Below are positions 30,338 to 39,165 of a stretch of 64,000 nt of DNA, piece by piece. Position numbers and translations under genes: made by a program. The notes beneath the pieces are model-generated. The model was not told where the DNA came from. It made no database searches and saw only the letters and a program-made list of their open reading frames with translations. This DNA is from Clostridia bacterium UC5.1-1C12 (GTDB lineage Bacteria; Bacillota_I; Bacilli_A; Erysipelotrichales; Erysipelotrichaceae): contig BBZX01000006.1 in the NCBI GenBank assembly GCA_001305055.1, forward strand, positions 142,651-206,650. The letters are read 5' to 3'. Each line of letters starts with the position of its first letter. Position 1 is the stretch's first letter.

Positions 30338-32246
30338 ATGACAGATAGACAAGAAAAACTGCTCCGTTTGCTTGAATCACAAAATACATGGATCACCGGC
30401 AAAGAACTCTCCCAGATACTTAAAGTATCTGATCGTACAATACGCAGCGATATTGACGCTATGAATCATGAATATGATTTACCGCTGATTGAATCAAATA
30501 TCCGCAAAGGCTATCGGCTGATCGTAGAAAATTATCATCAGAATCAGAAGCCTGTCGATACCTTGATTCCGCAGACACCTAAGGAGCGTTCTTCATTCAT
30601 CTTAAAAAAATTACTCCTGACGAATCAAAAGCTGTCAATCATTGATTTACTTGATGAAATCTTTATTTCTGAATATGCTTTAGATAATGATTTGAAAAAT
30701 ATCAAGGAATTTATTGATACCTTTGAGGGATTAAAGATTACCAAAAGCCGCAACCACCTTTATCTGGAAGGACCTGAACATTCCATCCGTGAATTATATA
30801 AACAGATGCTGCTTGAAGAGACGCAGAAGAACTTCTTAAATATTGATGAAATAGCTTCAATTTATAAAAATTTTGATTTATTAAAATGCAAACAGGAGTT
30901 AGAGAAGATTCTTAAAAAGTACAGTTATGAAGTTCATGATGTCTCATTTCCCAGTCTGATTGTACATGTGGGAATATCTATTGACCGTATTTTCAATTTC
31001 CGTTATGTGGAATCAATGCGCAATACGGATGAAATTATGACTTCTATTGAATATCGGATTGCCAAAGAATTCTATGAACGGATTTCTGCGCTGTATCAGA
31101 CAGAGATCGTCGAAAGTGAAATTGTCATGCTGGCATTTTTGCTGATGGGTAAAAAAGGCACGAATTTCTCTTCAGAATCCTTAAAGGAATTTTTACCGGA
31201 AAATGTCACATGCAACATGCTGGCTCAAGAGATGCTTGAAACATCCTTACAAACTTCGGCATCAATTTTACTGATGATGAGGGTCTGATTGTCGGTTTAA
31301 CACTTCACCTGCAGTCTTTAATTGAAAGAGCCGCCAAGAATCTGGTAGCGAATAATCTTTATTTACAGGAGATTAAACGTAAATATCCTTTTGATTTTTG
31401 AATTAGGCGTATCTTGTGCCAATTATTTATCCAGACGGCTTGATCTGGAAGTATCTGAAGAAGAAATCGGCTTTATAGCCCTGCATTTAGGTATGGCTTA
31501 TGAACGGCAGAATGCAAAGCGCAAATATAAAGCAATTGTGATCTTCCCAACCACACAGGCAATTTCAAATGCGCCGATTCTGCGCATGCAGCGAATTTTT
31601 TCTGAATACATGGATATTATCGGTATTTTCAACTATTTTGAAGAAACGAAGATTCTCGAATTAAAACCTGATTTAATTATTTGTTCAGTACCGCTGAAGC
31701 ATTCATTGGAGATTCCTACGGTTCAGATTTCAATTTTCTTTTCCAGAGAAGATGAGGCTTATATCTTGTCGGCATTAAATGCATTGGAACAAAAAGCATT
31801 TAAAGGAAGCTTATGCTGATTGTCTAAATCAGATGTTCAGACCGGAGCATTTCTTTACCGACATGGAATTTAAAACCTCAGAAGAAGCAATTCGTTTCAT
31901 GTGTGATGATTTAGTTCGTTCAAATGCTGTATCTGAACAATTCTTTGATTCAGTTATGGCCAGAGAAAGTATGTCCTCAACCTCATTTATACATCAGTTT
32001 GCGATACCGCATGCCCTTGATTCAACGGTTTATCAGGCTAACATCTCGGTTGTTATTTTACGCAAGCCAATTCGCTGGGGACCTTATGATGTGAAAATTG
32101 TATTCCTGCTGGCAGCAGGCAATACAGAAAGTGTAGCTATGAAGCTGTTCTTTGAGTGGATGATTAACCTTTCTAATGATGTATATAAAATGACCAGCTT
32201 GATGGAATGCAGCAATTATAATGAATTTATTAAATATTTCGATTAG
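30338..32246 (+). CDS. PRD-containing transcriptional regulator, LicR/MtlR type (three frameshifts)
   Basis: PTS-controlled activator. N-terminal HTH (TGKELSQILKVSDRTIRSDI), a second HTH-like region, two PRD domains (YKNFDLLKCK and LGVSCANYLSRRLDLEV, with EEEIGFIALHLGMAYE), an EIIB-like segment and a C-terminal fructose/mannitol-type EIIA domain with its phospho-His motif HQFAIPHALD intact. Indels near 31240, 31395 and 31805 split it; about 636 residues reconstructed, normal size. Activity is expected to depend on PTS phosphorylation. It lies next to two copies of the 18-bp palindrome and is the obvious candidate to bind it. Confidence 0.88.
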
Positions 32247-32272
32247 TCAGTGCCTAGGCGCTGGCTTTTATT
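32245..32272 (+). terminator. Rho-independent terminator of the PRD regulator
   Basis: Stem AGTCAGTGC / GCGCTGGCT closing on CTAG, followed by TTTTATTAT. It begins at the stop codon. Confidence 0.75.
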
Positions 32273-32453
32273 ATAAATAAGCACATGCGCTTATGCCTAT
32301 TTTCTGATTTCATTAATAAGGGAAGAATATCTAAAGGATCATCGGTATCAACAGCATACTGAGCCCTTCCCTTTACGTTGTTTAACAATGTCAGTGTATC
32401 ACGATTCCGTTAAGCTGCCGATGCTTATACTAAAGACTTGCTTATATCTAAGC

Positions 32454-32483
32454 ATTAAAAAACTGAATCTGAAGATTCAGTTT
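32454..32483 (-). terminator. Rho-independent terminator of the peptidase operon
   Basis: Minus-strand stem AAACTGAATC / GATTCAGTTT with a TTCA loop and following T run, just after the M20 dipeptidase stop. The 180 bases between this and the previous terminator hold no gene that I can support. Confidence 0.88.
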
Positions 32484-32491
32484 GTTCATGA

Positions 32492-33610
32492 TTACCAAGG
32501 TTTAATATTTTTATCCATCTGTGACAGTTTATACAATGACCAAGCATATACTTTGGCGCATGTTACCAAATCATCGATATCAATCCATTCATTCGGCTGG
32601 TGAGCGATCCCCACTTGTCCCGGGAAGCTAGGTCCATAAGGAATGATGGTCTGACAAACATGTGCATAAGTGCCGCCGGTCGTTGTCGTTGGCTTCACAG
32701 TGCTGCCCATAACTTGCGCATAAGCCTCACTCATGGTCTGAACCAGCCAGCAGTTTGGATCATGGAGGACAACACCGCTGTCGCTGATTAGTTCAACTTT
32801 CATACCAGCCGCTTTGCTGCGGATCTGATTAATAATGGCAGTCATATCGCACGTTGGATAACTGAGCGCAAATTGAATACCGAGCTGATCATCGTCAAGA
32901 ATCAAATTCTTGCCGCGGAGTATCATTTCCCCAAAATGCTGATCACTGACATTGATGCCAAGGCGATCACCGTTTGCTTTGGCATTCATGAAATATTCAT
33001 TGATAAAGGGAACCGCTGACTCTTTACTGCCAATAACCCGCACGACTGCGCGGCCACGTTCACCATAGATTGCCGGAAATTTATTATCCGGAGTAAACCC
33101 CATTAGTGGTGCTTTTTCATGTTCCAGATAATAACGGCAGTCAGCCATGCCGGTTTCTTCATTTGTACCAAAAATCACACGAATCGGTATGTTTGGTTTA
33201 ATGCCTAACTTCTTTAATGCCAGCATGCCATAGAAAGCCGCAAATAAAGGGCCTTTATTATCCAATGCACCGCGTCCCCAGATACGATTCTCAGCGACTG
33301 TCGCAGAAAAAGCCGGATAGCGCCAGCCATCGCCAATCTCCACGACATCAAGATGTCCCATGACGCCGATATAGCTTTCACCTTCACCATACTGTCCGTA
33401 GCCCATATAGCCATCGACATTTTTAGTAATCAGCCCTTCCCGCTCGGCAATTGATAACGCTTTTAAAAGCGCTTCATTGACACCCGCACCAAACGGCATG
33501 CCAGGCTTTGCCTCACTTCGCTGTGAATCAATCTGTACCACTGTACAGATATCCTCAATCATCTGATTCTTTAATTCATCAATCATCGCAAACAATTGTT
33601 CTTTTTCCAT
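32492..33610 (-). CDS. M20 family dipeptidase (PepV/Sapep type)
   Basis: Start set at ATG 33610 (MEKEQLFAMIDELK), preceded by GAGGAA. 372 residues, intact. Metal-site motifs: GHLDVVEIGDGW, GRGALDNKGP and GTNEETGMADCRYY, then FTPDNKFPAIYGERG and the C-terminal TTGGTYAHV with HQPNEWID. Slightly shorter than PepV (about 470), mainly in the lid domain. It cleaves dipeptides, and in this position may release amino acids from peptides trimmed by the M42 enzyme ahead of it in the operon. Confidence 0.9.
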   Translation of the reverse strand: MEKEQLFAMIDELKNQMIEDICTVVQIDSQRSEAKPGMPFGAGVNEALLKALSIAEREGLITKNVDGYMGYGQYGEGESYIGVMGHLDVVEIGDGWRYPAFSATVAENRIWGRGALDNKGPLFAAFYGMLALKKLGIKPNIPIRVIFGTNEETGMADCRYYLEHEKAPLMGFTPDNKFPAIYGERGRAVVRVIGSKESAVPFINEYFMNAKANGDRLGINVSDQHFGEMILRGKNLILDDDQLGIQFALSYPTCDMTAIINQIRSKAAGMKVELISDSGVVLHDPNCWLVQTMSEAYAQVMGSTVKPTTTTGGTYAHVCQTIIPYGPSFPGQVGIAHQPNEWIDIDDLVTCAKVYAWSLYKLSQMDKNIKPW

Positions 33611-33620
33611 AGGTTCCTCA

Positions 33621-34682
33621 CTAAGCGCAGATCGATTCAAAGGTCTGCTGATCCATCGCACATAAGATATAAGTCAATAAATCTACACAAGCCTCAAGAT
33701 CCTGCTTATGAATGATCGACTGATTCGTATGCATATAACGAATCGGAATTGATAATGTCATATTAACGATGCCTTCAAAACTTTTATGAATATTGCCTGA
33801 ATCCGTACCACCGCCGTTAAATACCGCATATTGATAAGGAATCCCCTGTTCCTTACATACCTTTTCTACATAGCGGATTAAGCCGCGATGATAAACGGTA
33901 TTGGAATCCAGCATCGAGATAACGACACCGCCGCCCAGCTTGCAGCTGTTTGTATTGGCAGGTGTATCGCCTGCCAGTGTTGTATCAATCGCAAAGGCAA
34001 GATCCGGATGCATCAGATCGGTACTTGTACGGGCACCGCGCAGTCCCGGTTCTTCCTGTACTGTACAGGCGAAACTCAGCGGTACATGTTTCTTCCCCCT
34101 TAATCTTTCCAACACATAAAGGCCCACCGCGCAGCTTGCGCGATTATCAAAAGCCTTGCCGGCCAGATAATTGGGATTATTCATCACTCTGAAATTCATA
34201 TCAGGTACCACCATATCGCCGATTCTGATTCCCAGCGCTTCAGCTTCTTTCTTGTCAGCAACCCCTAAATCAAGATAGATTGCTTCCATCGCCAAGGTCT
34301 TAGCCCGCTGCTCAGAAGGCATGCCATGGGTTGCCGGGCTGCCGATAAAACCTTTAATCTTTTGACCATCTTGAGTGATTACATTAAAATCATGCCCCGG
34401 CAGCATATGCGTCCACCAGCTCCCCACCGGCATCAATCGAAGAGTTCCGCTTTCCTCTATATCCTTCACAAAAAAGCCAACCTCATCTGCATGCGTCGCC
34501 AGCATGGTTTTAGGACCTGTTTCATCATCCCCCTTACTCCCAATCACTGACCCAAGACCATCATGGAGCACACGATCCACATACGGCTGCATATATGCTT
34601 CAAGCTGTGAACATACCGCTTCCTCACAAGAGGAAATACCGGCTGCCTCACTTAATGTTTTTAATATTTCCAGATCAATCAT
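33621..34682 (-). CDS. M42 family glutamyl/deblocking aminopeptidase (active form)
   Basis: Dinuclear metal aminopeptidase, probably forming large tetrahedral (TET) oligomers. ATG 34682 overlaps the upstream paralog stop. 353 residues, intact. All metal ligands and the catalytic Glu are present: THADEVGFF (His), KAFDNRASC (Asp), QEEPGLRG (Glu pair), FAIDTTLAGD (Asp) and IRYMHTNQS (His). It follows a paralog that lacks these, with which it is translationally coupled. Confidence 0.93.
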   Translation of the reverse strand: MIDLEILKTLSEAAGISSCEEAVCSQLEAYMQPYVDRVLHDGLGSVIGSKGDDETGPKTMLATHADEVGFFVKDIEESGTLRLMPVGSWWTHMLPGHDFNVITQDGQKIKGFIGSPATHGMPSEQRAKTLAMEAIYLDLGVADKKEAEALGIRIGDMVVPDMNFRVMNNPNYLAGKAFDNRASCAVGLYVLERLRGKKHVPLSFACTVQEEPGLRGARTSTDLMHPDLAFAIDTTLAGDTPANTNSCKLGGGVVISMLDSNTVYHRGLIRYVEKVCKEQGIPYQYAVFNGGGTDSGNIHKSFEGIVNMTLSIPIRYMHTNQSIIHKQDLEACVDLLTYILCAMDQQTFESICA

Positions 34683-35718
34683 AGCATACCCCATAGCCGA
34701 AGCTTTCGATGTCCTCACTGCTTAAGCCTGATAAATATTTTACTAATTCATTTTTTAAACATTCCGCATCATTTAGATCGGCCAAGATATGATTGCTGCC
34801 AAGATGACTCATGGCAATACCGAGTGACAGCGTTGGCGTTCCCTTTAATGTCTTATGAATAAATGAACCATCATTGCCATAGATGCCAAGATATTCCTGA
34901 CAAGGCTTTACCTTATCCATAAAATCATGAAGCAGGCGTTTGCCAGGCAGCATCTGCTTATCATAAACTCCCACCGTAACACCTTTACCGCGTTGGGCAG
35001 CCGGCTGTGAGTTGGCGGTATCAAAACCAGTCAATACCAAAGCCGCATCTGGCTGTATCACATAGGTTGCGGTCTTACTGCCACGCCAGCCGATTACCGA
35101 CTGTGCAATACCGCCCATCGCTAAATGATAATCAAGCTCACTCTCCTGCAGCGCTTGCGATAATTCAATCATCACCTCAAGCATTAAACGGTTATTTAAT
35201 GCCTTCCCCATTGCACAATGTTCATTCAGCATTGTGAAATCACCTTTGATTAATGCTAAATCACCAATTGTAAATGTATTGCATGCTTCTTCATAACCCG
35301 TTCCCATATCCAAGATCAAGTCTTCCATCTTTATCTGATTCGCTGCTGATTCCATGAATTTGATTTTATCGCAGCCAATGATACCGGTGAAGCATTGATG
35401 CTCTCTTGTATATACGCAAACCTGCTGATGTAAAAGACTAGCCGGTGACAATGCTTCAAGCGGCACAAATTTTAATTTTCCGTCAGGCAGAATCTCACTG
35501 ACCATTAAACCTTCTTCATCAAGACTTGCCGCCAGCATCAGTGTTTTTGCCTTTGGATTCCGGCTGAGTTTTAGTGCAAACAGAGAACCCAGACGATCGC
35601 TCACCCATTCATCTGCAATCAAATTCTTTTTTAATAAAGCTCTGACATCCTGTTCCTCACCGCTCACACCCATCGCATTGACTAAAGCCTCAAGCCGTTC
35701 AATATACTGTTTTTTCAT
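34675..35718 (-). CDS. M42 family paralog lacking the metal site (predicted inactive)
   Basis: 347 residues from ATG 35718 (MKKQYIERLEALV), set by AAAGGA; longer in-frame starts lack a site. The fold of M42 peptidases is clear end to end, but the metal and catalytic residues are replaced: ASLDEEGLM where His-x-Asp is expected, ALNNRLML instead of FDNR, MGGIAQSVIGWRG instead of QEExGLRG, LVLTGFDTAN for the later Asp, and SHLGSN for the last His site. The frame itself is intact, so it is not simply decayed. It probably serves as a structural or regulatory subunit beside the active enzyme encoded next. Confidence 0.85.
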   Translation of the reverse strand: MKKQYIERLEALVNAMGVSGEEQDVRALLKKNLIADEWVSDRLGSLFALKLSRNPKAKTLMLAASLDEEGLMVSEILPDGKLKFVPLEALSPASLLHQQVCVYTREHQCFTGIIGCDKIKFMESAANQIKMEDLILDMGTGYEEACNTFTIGDLALIKGDFTMLNEHCAMGKALNNRLMLEVMIELSQALQESELDYHLAMGGIAQSVIGWRGSKTATYVIQPDAALVLTGFDTANSQPAAQRGKGVTVGVYDKQMLPGKRLLHDFMDKVKPCQEYLGIYGNDGSFIHKTLKGTPTLSLGIAMSHLGSNHILADLNDAECLKNELVKYLSGLSSEDIESFGYGVCYD

Positions 35719-35731
35719 TAGTGTCCTTTCT

Positions 35732-35763
35732 TTACAAAAACCAGCCGTTGCTCGACTGGTTTT
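35732..35763 (-). terminator. Rho-independent terminator or attenuator after the GrdB-like gene
   Basis: Minus-strand stem AAAACCAGTCG / CGGCTGGTTTT with loop AGCAA and a short T run, in the 49-bp gap before the M42 pair. Read-through is likely needed to express the peptidases, as there is no room for a full promoter. Confidence 0.75.
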
Positions 35764-35767
35764 CATT

Positions 35768-36292
35768 TTAGTAACAATTTCTAGTTTTTATTCCTTCTAC
35801 GTGTTCCGGATGATTCACTTCTGCATCGATTAATTCACATAAATTCTCAAGTGAATCCTTTAAACCGATACCACCCTTTTTAGGCATTTTCACAATTGGA
35901 ATCAATGACGCGTACTGATCAATGGTTGTCGAGTTTTCCGCTGACATCATCGCGCATGATCTGATTGTGGTATTTTCCAGTATGGATTTAGCACACAACG
36001 CACACATAAGTGAATACTCTTCGAAATTAAAGCCAGGTCCGCATACAACATAATCAGGGTTTAGCTTCTTAGCCATTGCGGTCATTTTTTTCACTACTTC
36101 TTCCTGATGATCTTTGAAATAGCCAACTCCGCAATATAGAGTTGCGATAACCTCAGCCCCGATCTTTTTGAAATATGGCTCCATCATCTCACCGGTACCG
36201 ATGATACCCTTTTTAGCTGTAAGCTCAACATTCGGATTACTCTTACCGCCGGCACCTGCAAGACCTGAGTCAAATATCAATAGGACTTTCAT
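35768..36292 (-). CDS. GrdB-like protein (glycine/sarcosine/betaine reductase component B family)
   Basis: 174 residues, intact. It resembles part of the GrdB subunit of Stickland-type reductases: GEMMEPYFKKIGAEVIATLYCG, DYVVCGPGFNFEEYSLMCALCAKSI and a MSAEN segment where GrdB has the MYEEN motif. It is much shorter than GrdB (about 430) and has no in-frame UGA, so it is not the selenoprotein. It lies two bases after the EIIC gene, inside a PTS-peptidase operon. The role is unknown; reduction of an amino compound is a guess. Confidence 0.6.
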   Translation of the reverse strand: MKVLLIFDSGLAGAGGKSNPNVELTAKKGIIGTGEMMEPYFKKIGAEVIATLYCGVGYFKDHQEEVVKKMTAMAKKLNPDYVVCGPGFNFEEYSLMCALCAKSILENTTIRSCAMMSAENSTTIDQYASLIPIVKMPKKGGIGLKDSLENLCELIDAEVNHPEHVEGIKTRNCY

Positions 36293-36293
36293 A

Positions 36294-37635
36294 TTACTCT
36301 AAAACGAGATCATCAAATGAAAGATCATCAAGTTCATCTGATTCATTCGCTGTAATTGCTTCTTCTTCCAAATATTTGCGGTCAAGCATTTTCAGGAATG
36401 GGAAGTAGATTGCCATATCCATCGCTAATTGTGCAAGCTGGAACAGTGAAGCTACAAAGCTTCCGGTAACCAGCCAGCCTGAGAATAAGATGGGTGTTGT
36501 CCATGGCAGCTGCACACCGGCAGTAATCGGCAGGATACCAATCGATGTCGCAATCGTAGCCGTGATTGTATTTAATACTGGTACGAAGATAAACGGCACC
36601 GCCATCAATGGATTTAATACGATAGGCAGACCGAAGATGATCGGTTCATTGATACCGAAAATCGCTGCCGGCAGAGAAAGTCTTCCTAATGTTTTAATGC
36701 GGTTTGATTTACCAGTAAAGGCCATCAGAATAACTAAACCTAAGGTAGAACCGCCGCCGCCATAGTTACAGAAGAAATCAGAGAAAGCAGAAGTGAAGAC
36801 ATTGGTCATTGCGATACCGGCCTTAGCTGCTTCATAGTTTTCTTGAGTCAGTACCTTATGAATCGGCGCAAAATGGTATTTGTAACCGCTGGTCCATTAA
36901 TACCAAAGAACCAGAATAAAGTTGATAAGAACTGATAAATGACTTCAAATAGATTGGAACGTCCAAGACCTACTAACGGTGCCTGCAAGACTTCATAGAT
37001 GAACGCATGAGCACTGCCGTAAGCCGTATTCGTGAAAATAATATTTACAAGAAAGAAGTAACCATTGCGAAAGCAGCTGGAATCAATGCCGCAAAGGAAT
37101 CCATAACCGCCGGCGGAACACCGTCAGGCAGCTTGATAACCAGTTTCTTGCGCATTGCCCAAGCAAAGATTGACACCGAAAGAATTGCTGTAATCATAGA
37201 TAAGAACATACCTGATGTACCAAGATTACCGAAAGAGAAACCGCTGAATGCCTTACCGGCTTCATTTACATAAGCAATATGTGTCTTTGGTGTGATAATC
37301 AGGAAGCAAGTCAGTGCAACTACACCGCCGGCAATCTTATCGACGCCTTTTTCACGGGCATAACAATAACCGATTGATAAGACACCTGTCAGCGCTACAA
37401 CATCAAAGGTAGATGAAGTAACTGCGTCAAGATAAGTTTCCCAGCCTTCACCAAATACACTGGCAACCATTTCTGACCAGCCAGTGATCGGGAAATTGGA
37501 TATTAATAAGAATATTGAACCTACGATTACAATTGGTACTGTAATCAGGAAACCATCACGAATCGCACTTAATATTTTGTTTTTAGATAAAGCATCAGCA
37601 ACCGGTGATAAGTATTTTTCTAATTTATCAAACAT
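36294..37635 (-). CDS. PTS cellobiose-family EIIC permease (two frameshifts)
   Basis: Sugar channel of the PTS. The start MFDKLEKYLSPVADALSKN and the motif FLITVPIVIVGSIFLLI are typical of CelB/LicC permeases; later motifs are the FGINEPIIFGLPIVLNP loop and LPWTTPILFSGWLVTG. Indels near 37050 and 36885 break the frame; the joining part reads STLFWFFGINGPAV. About 447 residues reconstructed. It follows the EIIB gene; the partner EIIA lies at 26052-26363 in another operon with the same operator. The sugar is not determinable from sequence. Confidence 0.92.
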
Positions 37636-37655
37636 TTATTTCGCCTCGCTCTCTT

Positions 37656-37960
37656 TCATTTTTTGATAGCGGCTTTCAATACCCGTTCCCCATTCATTGA
37701 ACCATAGTCTGTACTGTCAATGACAAAAATTGGGTGCCCCAAATGCCCATATCTTTCGACAACCTTTTCATACAGATATTTAACCTGCGGACCTAACAGA
37801 ATGCAGTCCGGATTAAATTCTGCGATAATGTTGTCCATTTTAGAGTCAGGAAATGCTTTTACTTCAATTGGTAAATTGTGTTCTTCAGCTACTTTTGCAT
37901 CTTGCTAGCTAACAATGAAGTAGACATCCCTGCATTACAAAATAAATAAACTCTACGCAT
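37656..37960 (-). CDS. PTS cellobiose-family EIIB (frameshift)
   Basis: About 101 residues. ATG 37960 is preceded by AAAGGAGG. The phospho-Cys is in CNAGMSTSLLA at residue 8, the standard Lac/Cel EIIB P-loop. One indel near 37905 joins it to VAEEHNLPIEVKAFPDSK, then DCILLGPQVKYLYEKV. First gene of the EIIB-EIIC-GrdB-like-M42-M42-PepV operon, with operator site 4 and a cre-like site upstream. Confidence 0.92.
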
Positions 37961-37987
37961 AATTCATATCCTCCTTTGGCTGATTCA

Positions 37988-38043
37988 AGTATATCTCAGC
38001 AAAGGAAGCGTTATCATCAATTCTGTTTCCGTGCATTAGGAAA
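37988..38043 (-). promoter_or_regulatory. Operator site 4, cre-like site and -10 box for the EIIB-EIIC operon
   Basis: TTTCCGTG-CA-TTAGGAAA at 38026-38043 (five of eight arm pairs). On the minus strand TATACT follows after 32 bp (37988-37993). Between them AGGAAGCGTTATCA at 38003-38016 matches the cre consensus with one mismatch, so CcpA would block the same promoter that the palindrome-binding activator uses. Confidence 0.65.
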
Positions 38044-38090
38044 TGGTAAACCTGATTGCGGAAATCGGTTTCCTTACTTTTTTCCTTATA

Positions 38091-38126
38091 TAATAAAAAA
38101 GCTGACTTGATCGATTTGTCAGCTTT
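38091..38126 (-). terminator. Rho-independent terminator of the RDD gene
   Basis: Minus-strand stem AAAGCTGAC / GTCAGCTTT with an 11-base loop and following TTTATTATA. Confidence 0.88.
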
Positions 38127-38135
38127 GATAATTAC

Positions 38136-38752
38136 TTATAATGCTTTCTGAACTTTGCCGGGAACATAAATATCTTCCACATGCGTGTGTGAAATCCTGT
38201 CATGAATCATTCGGCTTTGATCCTTATCTCTTAACGCGAGCAATAAGGATAATACACAGATGACTGCTACCGGACCGCTCAGCAGCATGTCCATCATGCC
38301 TGTATCAAATGGCAGATATTTTGTAATCAGCAATGTTTTGAATGTTGATGTGAAGAAATAGAAGGTTCCTTCTAAAACGAGACAGCCAAGCACAAAACGT
38401 ACCAGCATTGTTTTAAATGTGACCTCACTATGATCATCATGGAATACTTTGATCTGAAGCATTCGCTGGGCAGGTGTCTGACCGATCCAGATACGGCATG
38501 GCACCCAGACATAATAGAATAAGAAAATAAGAAACAGAACAGCCATCAGTATCCATGCTTGAGCGCTTGTCATTCCGTTAAGATTATACTGTACCTCAAT
38601 CTGTCCTTGATTGAAAAACCATAGCACAGTGAGATTGCGATATTAGCCAGTACACCGGATAAATACCAATCAATACCAAATGCCAATACTCTTCTTATAA
38701 AATAGCCGCCCCGGCTTGAATTATTCTTTACAACCATTTTTTTCTTTGCCAT
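38136..38752 (-). CDS. RDD family membrane protein (frameshift)
   Basis: About 205 residues with three to four membrane helices. The RDD-type N-terminus is RGGYFIRRVLAFGIDWYLSG (Arg and Asp in the first helix), and the second motif is GQTPAQRMLQIKV. One base is missing near 38620 in a T run; the joined text reads LCYGFFNQGQIEVQYNLNG. RDD proteins have been linked to ion transport, but the function is open. It has its own promoter with operator site 5. Confidence 0.85.
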
Positions 38753-38777
38753 AGTACATCCTCCAGCTTATGCTTCT

Positions 38778-38832
38778 ATTATAAACGAAACAAGCTGAAA
38801 ACGCTTAACTGCAATTTCCTAGCATTAGGAAA
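38778..38832 (-). promoter_or_regulatory. Operator site 5, cre-like site and TATAAT for the RDD gene
   Basis: TTTCCTAG-CA-TTAGGAAA at 38815-38832 (seven of eight arm pairs, extended by AA/TT on the outside). TATAAT on the minus strand (38778-38783) follows after 31 bp. TGAAAACGCTTAAC at 38796-38809 is a cre-like half-perfect site over the -35 region. Confidence 0.7.
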
Positions 38833-39165
38833 TTGTATCTATTTTAATTAAATATTATTGATCTGACAGGGTATCGCTGAAAGAAATTATTTGCATCCGC
38901 GCTGCCAGTAATACTCAGTTTTTGCATGCTGATTCACATGTCCTGTCCCAGAGCCAGAACAACCGACAAAAAAATCAATCTTTCGATTGATTCTTTAGTT
39001 AATAATATAACGCTAGATGTTTATAATTAAGGGGAAGAGAAAAATGGTTTTTCTGTGAATCTATTGTTATATCTAACAAATTAATAATCAGCTATTAACT
39101 TTGTCAACATCATTATACAACATAATTTCATAAATGTAACCATGAAAATCAAAAATTTATAAGAT
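38833..39165. other. 333-bp gap between the RDD gene promoter and rqcP
   Basis: No complete gene. It contains the terminator at 38967-38992 and, on the minus strand, a start-less coding-like stretch of about 30 codons that ends at a TAA in 38889-38891 and includes VNQHAKTEYYWQRGCK, perhaps the tail of a lost gene. The rest is AT-rich. Confidence 0.5.
38967..38992 (-). terminator. Rho-independent terminator downstream of rqcP
   Basis: Minus-strand stem AATCAATC / GATTGATT with GAAA tetraloop and seven T. It lies 170 bases past the rqcP stop, so the mRNA has a long 3' tail. Confidence 0.8.

Noticed and set aside
32254..32388. Short minus-strand frame between the PRD regulator and the dipeptidase
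   Set aside because: About 45 codons with some protein-like text (AQYAVDTDDPLDILPLL), but no ribosome site, it overlaps a terminator and no family is recognised.
35768..36292. GrdB selenoprotein with an in-frame UGA
   Set aside because: The frame has no internal TGA and the protein is far shorter than GrdB; no selenocysteine machinery or Grd partners are seen.
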